Source: an uncultured Spartobacteria bacterium | GTDB taxonomy: Bacteria; Verrucomicrobiota; Verrucomicrobiia; Chthoniobacterales; JAATET01 | DNA: 64,000 nt | NCBI GenBank assembly: GCA_938011325.1 | Contig: CALLUD010000007.1 | Coordinates: forward strand, 248,001 to 312,000 | Direction of reading: 5' to 3' | Shown here: in pieces, positions 49,125 through 58,247 of the stretch | Numbering within the stretch: the stretch's first letter is position 1 | Layout of the letters: each line of letters opens with the position of its first letter | Translations under genes and position numbers: made by a program | The notes under the pieces: generated by a model | The model's database searches: none | Seen by the model: only the letters and a program-made list of their open reading frames with translations | Told to the model about the DNA's origin: nothing

Positions 49125-50591
49125 TTACTCCCGAATGAAAAGGTAATAGCCCTTTTCATTCTTCCGAATCAGTTCGCCGGAATCCAATGCCGGCTCGATC
49201 GCGCCGAACTCCTCGAAGAAGTTTCGCTCCGCGGTGCGGTAGGACATCAGGTAGGCACCGCGCCCGCCTTCCTTCCAGCGTTTGAATGCCTCGCCCTTTT
49301 CCGTGAACTGCAGCGTGTCGAGGTAGAGGAGAAGCCCCTCGTCGCGGGCGCGCAGGATGGTGATGTCGTCGATGCCGTGCTGCGCAGCGGTTTCGCGGAC
49401 CTTTTGGGTAAACTCGACGAGGGCCGGAGTGCGTTGCGAGTAGCTCCACGGCACGAGCCCGATGAAGTAAATGCCGGCAAAGAGCACCCCGGCGACGATC
49501 GCTGCGCCCGAGGCAATGCGGGCCCGGCGGTCATTCCACAGGATCGCGCACCATTCGATCACGAGCAGGCACAGCGGCGGCACGACCGGGAAAATGCGAT
49601 CGACCCGCTTTGCCGGAATGAAGGTCATCAGCAGGAGCCCGCCCAGAGACCACAGCACGAGCCAGAGAATGGCGGGACGCTCACGCAGATGCCGGCGCAC
49701 CGCGGGAAAGGCGATGGCAAATCCGATCAGCAGCAGACTCCACGGCGCGAACTTGTGAAGGAGGTGCGGAAAATAGAACCAAAGCGGCTGCGGTCGCTCA
49801 TCGTCGCGGGCGCCTTCCTGAAAGCGCGACAGGAATTCCCGGACCACGACGTCGTCGTAGAATTCCTGGTTGGTGAGCAACCCCGCGATGCCCCACGCGA
49901 GAAAGAGCAGCAGTGGGATGAGCCATGTCCACCAGCCGCTCCACGCCAGCCGCCGCGATTCGCGGCCACGCACCAAAAGGAGATACGCGACCAGGCCCGG
50001 CAGGAGGAACGCGTAGAGGACAGGACCTTTCGTAAACAAGGCCGCGAGCATGAAGGCGAACGCCAGCCAGCGGTCGCGGGTGGTCCAGGGTTCGCGAGAT
50101 CGGAGTTTTCCGTGGATTTGCCAGCCGATCAGGAAAATGAAAAAGCCGAGCATCATGTCGGTGCGGACGAGCGTCGCGAGCCGGGGCGTGAGGAGATTGA
50201 GTCCGAACGCGGCGATCGCAAGCGTCGCGCCGGCTTGCGGGAGCACGCTAGCGCCGGTGCGGGCGAGGAGGATCAGCATCGCGACGGCACACGCAAATGA
50301 GGGCAGCCGCCACGCGAGATCCCAGGGAACCGCCATGGCATGCAGCGCGGCGGAGATCCAGCCCATCAGCGGCGGTTTCGAGGCCGAGGCGCCTTGCGGC
50401 GTGTGCTGGAACCAAAGCTCGCCGGTTTTTGTGATCTCGAAGGCGACGTAGGCCTGCTTTGCCTGGTCGTAGTCGTCGAGGTGCCACGGCAGGTTGCCGA
50501 TCGCGAACAGCAGAACGACGAAGGCCGCGAGCGCCGGCAGGGATTCCCGCCGGGAGGGCACGTGCTCGAGAAAATCGAACAGACGGGTCAC
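49125..50591 (-). CDS. GT39-family membrane glycosyltransferase (ArnT/PMT_2-like)
   Basis: A 488-residue integral membrane protein with about 11-12 helices. The first periplasmic loop has NLPWHLDDYDQAKQAYVAFE followed by ASASKPPLMGWISAALHAM, the acidic catalytic loop of the GT39/ArnT group. The C-terminal 130 residues form a soluble domain. Such enzymes transfer sugars from a polyprenyl-phosphate donor to lipids or proteins. The substrate is unknown. The start is GTG, overlapping the end of the PAP2 gene, so the two are co-expressed; the phosphatase may recycle the lipid carrier. Confidence 0.88.
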   Translation of the reverse strand: MTRLFDFLEHVPSRRESLPALAAFVVLLFAIGNLPWHLDDYDQAKQAYVAFEITKTGELWFQHTPQGASASKPPLMGWISAALHAMAVPWDLAWRLPSFACAVAMLILLARTGASVLPQAGATLAIAAFGLNLLTPRLATLVRTDMMLGFFIFLIGWQIHGKLRSREPWTTRDRWLAFAFMLAALFTKGPVLYAFLLPGLVAYLLLVRGRESRRLAWSGWWTWLIPLLLFLAWGIAGLLTNQEFYDDVVVREFLSRFQEGARDDERPQPLWFYFPHLLHKFAPWSLLLIGFAIAFPAVRRHLRERPAILWLVLWSLGGLLLMTFIPAKRVDRIFPVVPPLCLLVIEWCAILWNDRRARIASGAAIVAGVLFAGIYFIGLVPWSYSQRTPALVEFTQKVRETAAQHGIDDITILRARDEGLLLYLDTLQFTEKGEAFKRWKEGGRGAYLMSYRTAERNFFEEFGAIEPALDSGELIRKNEKGYYLFIRE

Positions 50592-51304
50592 GTGGCGGGG
50601 CGGCGTTTCGAAAGTTTTTCCCGCACCCGCGCGGCCAGCTCATCGCCTCGTTGCACGGCGTATCTCCAGACGAGCCATGCGATCAACAGGGACAGGATGA
50701 GTGCGACGACGACATCCGAGAAATGGTGCGCGCCGAGAGCCATGCGCGACCACGCAATGGTGGATGCCACGGCCACCGCGAGCAGGCCGAGCCACGGGCG
50801 TGCAAAGAGCAGGACGCCTGCAAAGCCGAAGGCGGTGGCTGTGTGACCGGACGGGAACGAGTTGAACTTCGAATTTCCGATCGTGAGCTTTCCGTCGTGA
50901 AAGGGCCCATACCAGCCCTGCTCGATCTTCGGGCTCTCGCGGGGGCGGGTGCGGCCGGTGGTGAGGCGTGAGGCGTTGGCCACCACGCCTGCAATGGTGG
51001 AGGCAACCATCGCGGCGATGAGGATGCGTTTCCATTCCCGGCTGCGCGCGCGATGGGCGAGGAAAAGCCCGGCGCCGCCCAGAATCATGAGCTCGGGCCA
51101 GTCGCCATATTTGCTGATCGCGCCGACGAACTCGCGTTTCGGGGACTTTTTCCAGTCCTTGCCCTGCCAGGCGAGGACCTGTTCGCGGGTCCACGCGTCG
51201 AGCGAAAACGAGGCGACGATCGCGGCCACTCCGGCGACCGACAGCACGACGGCCGCCAGGAGCGCGAGGAAATTTGGTTTTCTTTCGGAGGTTGGCGCGG
51301 GCAT
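50588..51304 (-). CDS. PAP2 superfamily membrane phosphatase
   Basis: A 238-residue membrane protein with the three PAP2 motifs: RLTTGRTRPRE, FPSGHTATAFG and SRMALGAHHFSDV, with five to six helices. It removes phosphate from lipid phosphates such as undecaprenyl diphosphate. ATG 51304 follows the divergent gap; an in-frame TTG at 51313 is less likely. It is coupled to the GT39 gene. Confidence 0.92.
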   Translation of the reverse strand: MPAPTSERKPNFLALLAAVVLSVAGVAAIVASFSLDAWTREQVLAWQGKDWKKSPKREFVGAISKYGDWPELMILGGAGLFLAHRARSREWKRILIAAMVASTIAGVVANASRLTTGRTRPRESPKIEQGWYGPFHDGKLTIGNSKFNSFPSGHTATAFGFAGVLLFARPWLGLLAVAVASTIAWSRMALGAHHFSDVVVALILSLLIAWLVWRYAVQRGDELAARVREKLSKRRPAT

Positions 51305-51376
51305 CTTCGCCAAAGCAGCGAAGCAGAGATTGATGCGAGAGCGAATTCATTATTTGCGGATGCGTTCCGTGAGCTC

Positions 51377-53185
51377 ATGAGCACGGTGCATGTCGAACGC
51401 CCTCGCGATCTCGATTGGCCGAGAGCTTCGGCGCTGCTTTACGGGGATTGGGGAACGAGCAAGGCGTATGTGATCGGCCTCGCCTTTCTGGCGGCGGGCT
51501 TCGGGTCGTTTCCGATCATTCTCGCGGTTTGTGCGCTCGCCGCGTTGGTCGGGCTCAACTACATGATTGTCTGCCGCTGCTTCCCGGATGGCGGAGGCGT
51601 GTATTCCGCAGCACGGGCGCAAAGTCGTCTGCTCGCGGTGGTCGGCGCGCTCCTGCTGGTGGCGGATCTCACGGTGACTGCGGCGCTCAGTGGCTGGGCG
51701 GCCTTGAGCTATCTCGGGGTGCCGAAGCACCTCATTGCGCCCGCGACAGCGGGCTGCATCCTGCTCGTGGGGGCGGTGAATTTTTTCGGGCCGCGTCACA
51801 GCGGAAGCCTCGCGGTGATGCTTGCGCTGCCCACGGTGCTCGTCGTGTTGACGATCATCGGATTCGCGATTCCGCACCTCACGTTTTCCCAAATGCAGTC
51901 GGTGCACGAGACGCCGGAGCATTTCTGGGTTTCGTTCGTCGGCATCATCCTTGCCCTGAGCGGTGTGGAGGCGGTGGCAAATCTCACCGGCACGATGAAG
52001 CCGGATCCCGACTCCCCGCCCGGGAATCCGCGCGTGGGGCGAAATGCCTTCAAGGCGATCCTGCCGGTCGCGCTCGAGGTGTGCCTTGGAACGGCTTTCC
52101 TCGGCTGGGCGATGCTCTCCATGCCGCACTCGCTGGCCGCGGATCTCCGGGCGCACAGCGAGGACATGCTGCGGTTCGTGGGGGAGCATTATGTGACGGA
52201 GGCGCTGGGCGGCATGATCGGCGGAATCTTCGGCTGGATCGTTGGCATCGTGTTTGCGCTGCTGCTTCTGAGCGCGGTGAATACCGCCGTCGCGGCGCTG
52301 GTCGGCCTGCTTTTCATGGTGGCGCGGGACGGCGAGATGCCGCGAATCTTCACCCGGCTGAATCGCCACGGGGTGCCCATTGCGCCGCTTGCGATTGCCA
52401 TCGGGTTGCCGATCGCCATTCTGCTGCTGACGGACAATTTCGAGTCGCTCGCCGGGCTTTACGCGATCGGGGTCGTGGGCGCGATCTCGGTGAATCTGAG
52501 CTCGTCCACCTTCAACCAGCATCTCGATCTGCGCTGGTTTGAGCGCGGTCTGATGGCCTTTACCGCCGCGATTCTCATTGCGGTCGAGTTCACGCTCGCG
52601 CGGACAAAGCCCGATGCCCTTTTCTTCGTCACGTGCCTGCTGACGGTCGGCCTTGCGTTGCGAGCCTGGGCGCAACGCCACTCCGGATTAAAAACGGTCA
52701 CCGTCTCCGCGGAGGTGGCGAGTCTGATCGAATCCGGCGCCGTGAGCGCTGCTCGAGGGCAATCCGCCGATGCCCCGCGGATGCTTGTCGGTCTTCGCGG
52801 GGTGACGCCGGCCTTGAAGTTTGCCGTCGAGGAGGCCCGGCTGCGCGGCGCGATGCTTTACGTGCTGTATGTGCGCGAGGAGGCGGTGATCTATACCGAA
52901 CGCCCGCAAAGGAAGCCGCGCTGGCAGGACGACGAGGAGGCTTCGAAGGTGTTCAACGCGGCGCTGAAAATGACCAAACAGGCGGAAGTCGCGATGGTTC
53001 CCATTTATGCAACGACGCACGCCGCAGCACCGCTCGTGGTCGACACCGCCTGCACGCTTGGCGTGGACTTTGTGATTCTCGGGCTCACGCGACGCCACCG
53101 CGTGACTCGCTGGCTCAAGGGAAGCGTCGTGCGCGAAGTCGCGGAGGATTTGCCGGATTCGATCCAGCTCCTGATTCACGGCTGA
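51377..53185 (+). CDS. APC-type permease fused to a C-terminal universal stress (UspA) domain
   Basis: A 602-residue protein. Residues of about 1-430 are a 12-helix amino acid/polyamine/organocation permease (RASALLYGDWGTSKAYVIGL; CRCFPDGGGVYSAARAQSRL; ILALSGVEAVANLTGTM). Residues of about 455-602 are a cytoplasmic UspA-like domain (MLVGLRGVTPALKFAVEEAR; VDTACTLGVDFVILGLTRRH). The substrate is unknown; the UspA domain may sense nucleotide and regulate transport. Divergent from the PAP2 gene with 72 bases between. APC-Usp fusions are known. Confidence 0.88.
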   Translation: MSTVHVERPRDLDWPRASALLYGDWGTSKAYVIGLAFLAAGFGSFPIILAVCALAALVGLNYMIVCRCFPDGGGVYSAARAQSRLLAVVGALLLVADLTVTAALSGWAALSYLGVPKHLIAPATAGCILLVGAVNFFGPRHSGSLAVMLALPTVLVVLTIIGFAIPHLTFSQMQSVHETPEHFWVSFVGIILALSGVEAVANLTGTMKPDPDSPPGNPRVGRNAFKAILPVALEVCLGTAFLGWAMLSMPHSLAADLRAHSEDMLRFVGEHYVTEALGGMIGGIFGWIVGIVFALLLLSAVNTAVAALVGLLFMVARDGEMPRIFTRLNRHGVPIAPLAIAIGLPIAILLLTDNFESLAGLYAIGVVGAISVNLSSSTFNQHLDLRWFERGLMAFTAAILIAVEFTLARTKPDALFFVTCLLTVGLALRAWAQRHSGLKTVTVSAEVASLIESGAVSAARGQSADAPRMLVGLRGVTPALKFAVEEARLRGAMLYVLYVREEAVIYTERPQRKPRWQDDEEASKVFNAALKMTKQAEVAMVPIYATTHAAAPLVVDTACTLGVDFVILGLTRRHRVTRWLKGSVVREVAEDLPDSIQLLIHG

Positions 53186-53235
53186 GGATTTTTTGTTTGG
53201 CCGGCCGCGCTCGCACTCGTAAAACCCGGCGCTGA

Positions 53236-54165
53236 ATGAGCCGATGGATTCTTTTTCTCGCCGGATGCGCGGCGCTGACCATCAGCGGCTGCGCGGTGAT
53301 GGAACAGGAACAGCGCCCGTCCGCCGGGACCTCACGGCGCCCATCGGCGCCTGCACCGGCACCGGCCACGCAGGTTGCGGCGAATCCACCGAAAATGGAC
53401 CCGTCCACCGCACCGGCGATTTACGCGGATTCCGCGATCCTGATCGATGCGATCACCGGGGAGACCATCTACGAAAAAAATGCCGACCAGCGCCGGCAGG
53501 TGGCCAGCACGCAGAAGCTGCTTACGGCTCTGCTCGTTGCCGAGCGCGGCGGCCTCGATGAATACGTCACGGTGACGGCCGCCGATGCCGCCGTGGAGCC
53601 GACGAATGTGGGCTTCATGCCCGGCCAGAAATACACGCGGCGGCAGTTGCTCACCGCGATGCTGGTGAAGAGCTGCAACGACGCGGCATCCGCGCTTGGC
53701 CGCGACTACGCGGGCAGCATCGAGGCGTTTTCCGCGGCGATGGATGCCAAGGCACGGGAACTCGGCGCCTATTCCAGCCACTTCGTAAATCCGAGCGGAC
53801 TGCCCGGCCCGCAATTTTCCACGGCTCGCGACATGGCGCGCATCGCCTATGCCGCGTGGCGGAAACCGGAGCTGCGTGCGATCATGCGCATGCCCGCCTA
53901 CCGGTTTGTCTTCAACAGCGGCCGGTCGAAATATCTGGAGTCGACGAACAAGCTGCTGGGGCGCGTCCCGGGCGTGGATGGCATGAAAACGGGATTCACC
54001 TACGCCGCAGGGCGCTGCCTCGTGACGAGCGCGACGATCAACGGCCGCAGCTACATCCTCGTCCAGCTCGGCAGCAAGACCCAGTATATCTTCAACGACG
54101 CGGAGAACATGCTCGCGTGGGCGTCGAGCCGGAGCCAGTTCCCGTCGTTCCTCGCCAACCGCTGA
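53236..54165 (+). CDS. D-alanyl-D-alanine carboxypeptidase, lipoprotein form
   Basis: A 309-residue PBP5-like (S11) peptidase that trims the peptidoglycan stem peptide. Active-site motifs are Ser91-x2-Lys94 (STQK), SCN at 146-148 and KTG at 251-253. The N-terminus has a lipobox ending at Cys19 (TISGC), followed by a Pro-Ala-Ser linker, so it is probably a lipid-anchored periplasmic enzyme. The C-terminal beta-sandwich and membrane-anchor helix of DacA/PBP5 are absent. It starts 50 bases after the permease gene. Confidence 0.92.
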   Translation: MSRWILFLAGCAALTISGCAVMEQEQRPSAGTSRRPSAPAPAPATQVAANPPKMDPSTAPAIYADSAILIDAITGETIYEKNADQRRQVASTQKLLTALLVAERGGLDEYVTVTAADAAVEPTNVGFMPGQKYTRRQLLTAMLVKSCNDAASALGRDYAGSIEAFSAAMDAKARELGAYSSHFVNPSGLPGPQFSTARDMARIAYAAWRKPELRAIMRMPAYRFVFNSGRSKYLESTNKLLGRVPGVDGMKTGFTYAAGRCLVTSATINGRSYILVQLGSKTQYIFNDAENMLAWASSRSQFPSFLANR

Positions 54166-54171
54166 GCGCGG

Positions 54172-54720
54172 CTACTTCCACTTGATCGAGCAGCCGAGGC
54201 TCGGGTGCTGCGGGGTCGGAGCAGGCCGCCCGGCGAGCACCTCGGTGATTGCCGCGCGCAGGTCCGCGCCGGTGATCGGTCTGCCGTTGCCCGGTGTGCT
54301 GTCGTCCATGCGGCCGTGGTAGGCGAGTTTTTGATCCGCATCGAAGACGAAGAACTCCGGCGTGCAGGCCGCGGTGAATGCCCTCGCGACCTCCTGCGAC
54401 TCGTCGTAGAGCATGGGAAACGGGAAGCCGCATTTTTCCGCCATCGCGCGCAGCCCCTCGGGAGCGTCGTCGGGGTATTTCACGGCGTCGTTCGAGGAAA
54501 TCGCGACGAATCCCGCCTGCGGGAATTCCTTCGCAATCCGCACCAGCTCGTCGCGCACATGCACGACATACGGGCAGTGGGCACAGAGGAAGCTGACGAT
54601 CAGGGCCGGCTTGCCGGCGAAATCCTCGAGCGAGACGGTTTTCCCGGAAACCACATCCGGCAGGGAAAAGGACGGAGCCGGGGTGCCGAGGGGCAGGGAA
54701 TCGTTGGCAGTCGTGGGCAT
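54172..54720 (-). CDS. Thioredoxin-fold redoxin (AhpC/TSA-like)
   Basis: A 182-residue cytoplasmic protein with a thioredoxin fold: LGTPAPSFSLPDVVSGKTVS, the active-site FLCAHCPYVVHV (C-x2-C), and CTPEFFVFDADQKLAYHG with a cis-Pro region. This group of peroxiredoxin/thioredoxin-like proteins reduces disulfides or peroxides; the partner is not known. The ATG at 54720 opens MPTTANDSLPLG. It converges on the carboxypeptidase with 6 bases between. Confidence 0.88.
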   Translation of the reverse strand: MPTTANDSLPLGTPAPSFSLPDVVSGKTVSLEDFAGKPALIVSFLCAHCPYVVHVRDELVRIAKEFPQAGFVAISSNDAVKYPDDAPEGLRAMAEKCGFPFPMLYDESQEVARAFTAACTPEFFVFDADQKLAYHGRMDDSTPGNGRPITGADLRAAITEVLAGRPAPTPQHPSLGCSIKWK

Positions 54721-54796
54721 GGGCGCATCATCGCGTGGGCGAGGGGGAGGAATCAATCGGTTTGACCCCCGGGAGGCGATTGGCTAGGCACCCGAT

Positions 54797-55663
54797 ATGG
54801 GAAAGATTCACGTCAACCGCAATCGGCAGAATCTTGGCGAGTTCAGCCCGCAGGAAGTGGCCGATGGCCTGCGAAGTGGACGGTTTCTTCCCACCGACCT
54901 TGCGTGGCGCGAGGGAATGGAGACCTGGCAGCCGCTGGCGACCTTCACGGATTTGCCGGCACCGGCGGAGCCGGAATCCACGGATCCCAGTGTCGCACCG
55001 GGATCGGAAATTTTTGATCCCGCCGGCTCCGCGCCGCCGACACCGCCATGGGAGGAGGAGAAGCCCTTTTTTTCGCGGCTTTTCGACACGATTCTGAAGG
55101 TGCTGCTGTCCCCGGCGGAGGCGTTTTCCAATGTGCCCGACACCGGGAACGTCGGGCGCCCTTTGCTGTATCTGATCCTGATCGGCTGGCCATGCACGGT
55201 TGTGTCGCTGGCTTACGAGTTCATCTTTAAGGCCATAGCGCCGACAGCTTCCGCCCAGGCCGCCGCTACTGCGGACGTGCCCGTTGTCACGATGACCCCG
55301 GGGATGATGATTCTGCTGGCAGTCCTTTCTCCGCTGTTTCTGGTCATTGGAGCATTTTTCAGTGCAGGCCTGTTCCACCTGTTCCTGATGGTGCTGGGCG
55401 GGGCGAACCGATCGTTCTGGGTAACTTTTCGAGTCGTGACCTACGTGAACGCCTCGACGGTGGTCTTTAATCTTTTTCCGTTTTGCGGAGGGTTTATCCA
55501 GGTGGTCTGGGGAATCGTTTCACTCACCATCGGTCTCCGGGAGGCGCAGAAAACCACGACGGCCGTTGCGCTCGTGTCGGCGCTGCTGCCGATCCTGGTG
55601 TGCTGTGGATTGGGAATCGCCCTTGTCACCGTAGGCGTCGGGGCGTTGAGCACGTTGCAATGA
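54797..55663 (+). CDS. GYF_2-domain Yip1-like membrane protein
   Basis: A 288-residue protein. An N-terminal GYF_2 domain (about 1-55: QNLGEFSPQEVADGLRSGRF; DLAWREGMETWQPL) precedes a Pro-rich linker and a Yip1-type membrane domain with five helices (LLYLILIGWPCTVVSLAYEF; FLVIGAFFSAGLFHLFLMVL; VNASTVVFNLFPFCGGFIQV). GYF_2 domains bind Pro-rich peptides. This pairing with Yip1 or RDD domains is common in Verrucomicrobia and Planctomycetes. Function unknown. It overlaps the following gene by ATGA. Confidence 0.85.
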   Translation: MGKIHVNRNRQNLGEFSPQEVADGLRSGRFLPTDLAWREGMETWQPLATFTDLPAPAEPESTDPSVAPGSEIFDPAGSAPPTPPWEEEKPFFSRLFDTILKVLLSPAEAFSNVPDTGNVGRPLLYLILIGWPCTVVSLAYEFIFKAIAPTASAQAAATADVPVVTMTPGMMILLAVLSPLFLVIGAFFSAGLFHLFLMVLGGANRSFWVTFRVVTYVNASTVVFNLFPFCGGFIQVVWGIVSLTIGLREAQKTTTAVALVSALLPILVCCGLGIALVTVGVGALSTLQ

Positions 55664-56079
55664 AAATCCAGTTCGAGCGCACCCGCTTTCCTTCGGGAGA
55701 GTTCGCGCTCGGCGCGGCACTCGTGGCGTTCGGCCTGCTGGGTGCGGCGTGGTTGCGGCTGGGGTTGCCCACGCCGGTTTGTCAGTTCCATTCCCTGACG
55801 GGGCTGCCGTGCATCACATGCGGCGGAACGCGCTGCCTGCGGCACCTGTTTTCGGGCGACATCGCCACTGCGATTTCCTGGAATCCGCTCGTGTTTTTCG
55901 GTGCAATCCTTGCGGGCCTCTTCGCGGTTTATCTAGTCGCCGCCAGTGTGCTCGGATGGCCGCGCCTCCGCATTCGCGAAGTGACCGGCGCGGATCTGCG
56001 GATTTTCCGCGCGGCGCTCGCCGGAATCGTGCTGGTGCACTGGATTTACCTTCTCCTCCGCTTTTCAGGCGGCGCGTGA
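55660..56079 (+). CDS. DUF2752 small membrane protein
   Basis: A 139-residue protein with three helices. The DUF2752 signature is visible: CQFHSLTGLPCITCGGTRCL followed by RHLFSGDIATAISWNPLVFF. Function unknown; the Cys pair CITC and CLR could bind a metal or form disulfides. The start is ATG 55660, coupled to the Yip1-like gene; its end overlaps the MBL gene on the other strand by 15 bases. Confidence 0.85.
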   Translation: MKIQFERTRFPSGEFALGAALVAFGLLGAAWLRLGLPTPVCQFHSLTGLPCITCGGTRCLRHLFSGDIATAISWNPLVFFGAILAGLFAVYLVAASVLGWPRLRIREVTGADLRIFRAALAGIVLVHWIYLLLRFSGGA

Positions 56080-56862
56080 GCCCACCGTGAACCGGGGGCT
56101 GACGACATCCTGCGTGGCGCAGTAAATGGAAACATCGGTGCGCCCGACGCGTTGAATCGGCTCGCTGACGGCGGCAATGGCGCGTTCGGGCAGGTTGCAA
56201 TCGCGACTCAGGTGCCCGAGGAGCAGACACGACAGCCGGCCTTCCGCGAGTTCCGTGACCACCCCGGCGGCGGCGCGATTGGAGAGGTGTCCGTGACGCG
56301 AGGAAATGCGCTGCTTCACCGACCACGGGCGGCGCGTGTCATTCTGCAGCATTTGTTCGTCGTAGTTCGTCTCGATCAGCATCGCGTCCGCCTCGCGCAT
56401 CCGGTCGATCACGAGCTGCGTGGCGTGACCAAGATCCGTGAGCAAACCGAAGGTGGCCGTTTCGTTGCGCACCAGAAACCCGACGGGATCGGCCGCGTCG
56501 TGCGGGACATTGAACGCCTCGATGGTCAGGGACCCGATGGTAAACGACGAGCCGTTGCCGAAATACCGCCACGACTTGCAGCCGGTGAGCGAGCCTGCGG
56601 AGAGCGCCGCGGCGGTCATCCGGTTCGCGTAAATCGGAATATCCCGCTTCGAACACAGGACGCGCAATGCCGAGGTGTGGTCGCCATGCTCGTGGGTGAG
56701 GAGGACGCCGTCGATTTCGTCGACGCTGGCTCCGCACGCCACAAGTCGCTCCGCAAGCCGGCGCGCACTCAAGCCGGCATCGAGGAGAATGTTGGTGCCA
56801 TTCGAGCGAACGAGCGCGGAATTTCCGGCGCTGCCGCTGGCGAGAATGGTCACTTCGAGCAT
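56065..56862 (-). CDS. MBL-fold metallohydrolase (YycJ/WalJ-like)
   Basis: A 265-residue metallo-beta-lactamase-fold protein. It opens EVTILASGSAGNSALVRSNG and has the zinc motif LLTHEHGDHTSAL, FNVPHDAADPVGF and ETNYDEQMLQ, with a final LLGHLSRDCN. This is the pattern of the YycJ group, implicated in cell-wall and DNA repair functions; its activity is still unclear. Convergent with the DUF2752 gene by a 15-base overlap and divergent from thyA. Confidence 0.9.
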   Translation of the reverse strand: MLEVTILASGSAGNSALVRSNGTNILLDAGLSARRLAERLVACGASVDEIDGVLLTHEHGDHTSALRVLCSKRDIPIYANRMTAAALSAGSLTGCKSWRYFGNGSSFTIGSLTIEAFNVPHDAADPVGFLVRNETATFGLLTDLGHATQLVIDRMREADAMLIETNYDEQMLQNDTRRPWSVKQRISSRHGHLSNRAAAGVVTELAEGRLSCLLLGHLSRDCNLPERAIAAVSEPIQRVGRTDVSIYCATQDVVSPRFTVGSRAA

Positions 56863-56959
56863 GGTTCAGACAACTACCACGCCGCGCAAAATTTCAAATC
56901 TGGAACTCGCGCACCCCGGAACCTAGAAAGGACATTCCTGACCTTCTGATTCGCCTTCC

Positions 56960-57754
56960 ATGCAGCAATACCACCGCCTCCTGCGCCTCGTGCTCGAGCA
57001 CGGCCGACCGAAATCCGACCGCACCGGCACGGGCACGCTTTCCGTCTTTGGTGCGCAGGAGCGATTTGATCTGCGGGAGAGTTTTCCGCTCCTGACGACG
57101 AAGAAGCTTCACACACGGTCGATCATCTACGAGTTGCTGTGGTTTCTGCGCGGCGACACGAACGTCCGCTACCTCCACGAGCACAAGGTGACGATCTGGG
57201 ACGAGTGGGCGGATGAAAATGGCGACCTTGGCCGCATCTATGGCGCGCAATGGTGCGACTGGCGCACGCCGGATGGCCGCTCGATCAATCAGATCGACAC
57301 GGTGATCGAGCAAATCCGCAACACGCCCGACAGCCGCCGCCTCGTGGTGAGCGCATGGAATCCCGGCGAGCTTGATCAAATGGCGCTCGCGCCCTGCCAC
57401 GCACTGTTCCAGTTTTTTGTGCAGGATGGTGAGCTGAGCTGCCAGCTTTACCAGCGCAGTGCGGATTTGTTTCTCGGAGTGCCGTTCAACATTGCCTCCT
57501 ACGCGCTGCTGACGTGCATGGTCGCGCAGGTCTGCGGCCTGAAGCCGGGCGAGTTTGTCCACACGTTCGGAGATCTGCACCTTTACTCGAACCATCTCGA
57601 GCAGGCTCGTGAGCAGCTTTCGCGGGAACCGCGGCCGCTCCCGAAACTGCGGCTCAATCCGAACGTGAAAAATATTCACGATTTCGTGTTCGAGGATTTC
57701 ACGATCGAGGGCTACGACCCGCATCCGGCGATCAAGGCGCCGATCTCGGTATGA
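56960..57754 (+). CDS. thyA: Thymidylate synthase
   Basis: A 264-residue enzyme that methylates dUMP to dTMP using methylene-tetrahydrofolate. Catalytic Cys146 (LAPCHALFQF) is at the same residue number as in E. coli. Other blocks: RTGTGTLSVFGAQERFDL, NGDLGRIYGAQWCDW, LYQRSADLFLGVPFNIASYA. It overlaps folA by ATGA, so the folate cycle genes are coupled. Confidence 0.98.
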   Translation: MQQYHRLLRLVLEHGRPKSDRTGTGTLSVFGAQERFDLRESFPLLTTKKLHTRSIIYELLWFLRGDTNVRYLHEHKVTIWDEWADENGDLGRIYGAQWCDWRTPDGRSINQIDTVIEQIRNTPDSRRLVVSAWNPGELDQMALAPCHALFQFFVQDGELSCQLYQRSADLFLGVPFNIASYALLTCMVAQVCGLKPGEFVHTFGDLHLYSNHLEQAREQLSREPRPLPKLRLNPNVKNIHDFVFEDFTIEGYDPHPAIKAPISV

Positions 57755-58209
57755 TTGCCATCGCGGCGATGGCCTTGAACCGGGTGATCGGCCACGAGGG
57801 CCGCATTCCGTGGCATCTCTCCGGCGATTTGAAATTTTTCAAACGCACCACGCTGGGCCATGTCGTGGTGATGGGCCGGAAGACGTTCGAGTCGCTGGGG
57901 AAACCTTTGCCCGGGCGCGAAAATATCGTGCTCAGCCGGAGTGCAGAAGAGCTGCCTGGTGTGACCGTTTGCAGAAATATCGACGACCTCGTGCCGCCGC
58001 AGGATGGCCGGAAGGTCTTCGTGATTGGCGGAGCGGAAATTTACCGGCGACTGCTGCCGAAATGTTCCGAGCTCCTGCTGACCGCGGTGAAGCTCGAGCC
58101 GGCGGGCGATACGTTTTTCCCGCCCTTCGAAGACGACTTCGAGTTCGACGCCGTGCTCGAGGAGACGGGTGATTACGAGATCCGCAGGTATCTCCGGCGA
58201 AAAGTCTGA
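57751..58209 (+). CDS. folA: Dihydrofolate reductase
   Basis: A 152-residue enzyme that regenerates tetrahydrofolate after thymidylate synthesis. The opening IAIAAMALNRVIGHEGRIPW, HLSGDLKFFKRTTLGHVVVM, GRKTFESLGKPLPGRENIVL and FVIGGAEIYRRLLP are standard. Its start is coupled to thyA. The sulfatase remnant follows after about 40 bases. Confidence 0.97.
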   Translation: MIAIAAMALNRVIGHEGRIPWHLSGDLKFFKRTTLGHVVVMGRKTFESLGKPLPGRENIVLSRSAEELPGVTVCRNIDDLVPPQDGRKVFVIGGAEIYRRLLPKCSELLLTAVKLEPAGDTFFPPFEDDFEFDAVLEETGDYEIRRYLRRKV

Positions 58210-58247
58210 AACCGCGGACGGGCGCCGGCCGTGCGATTTGGAATGAT

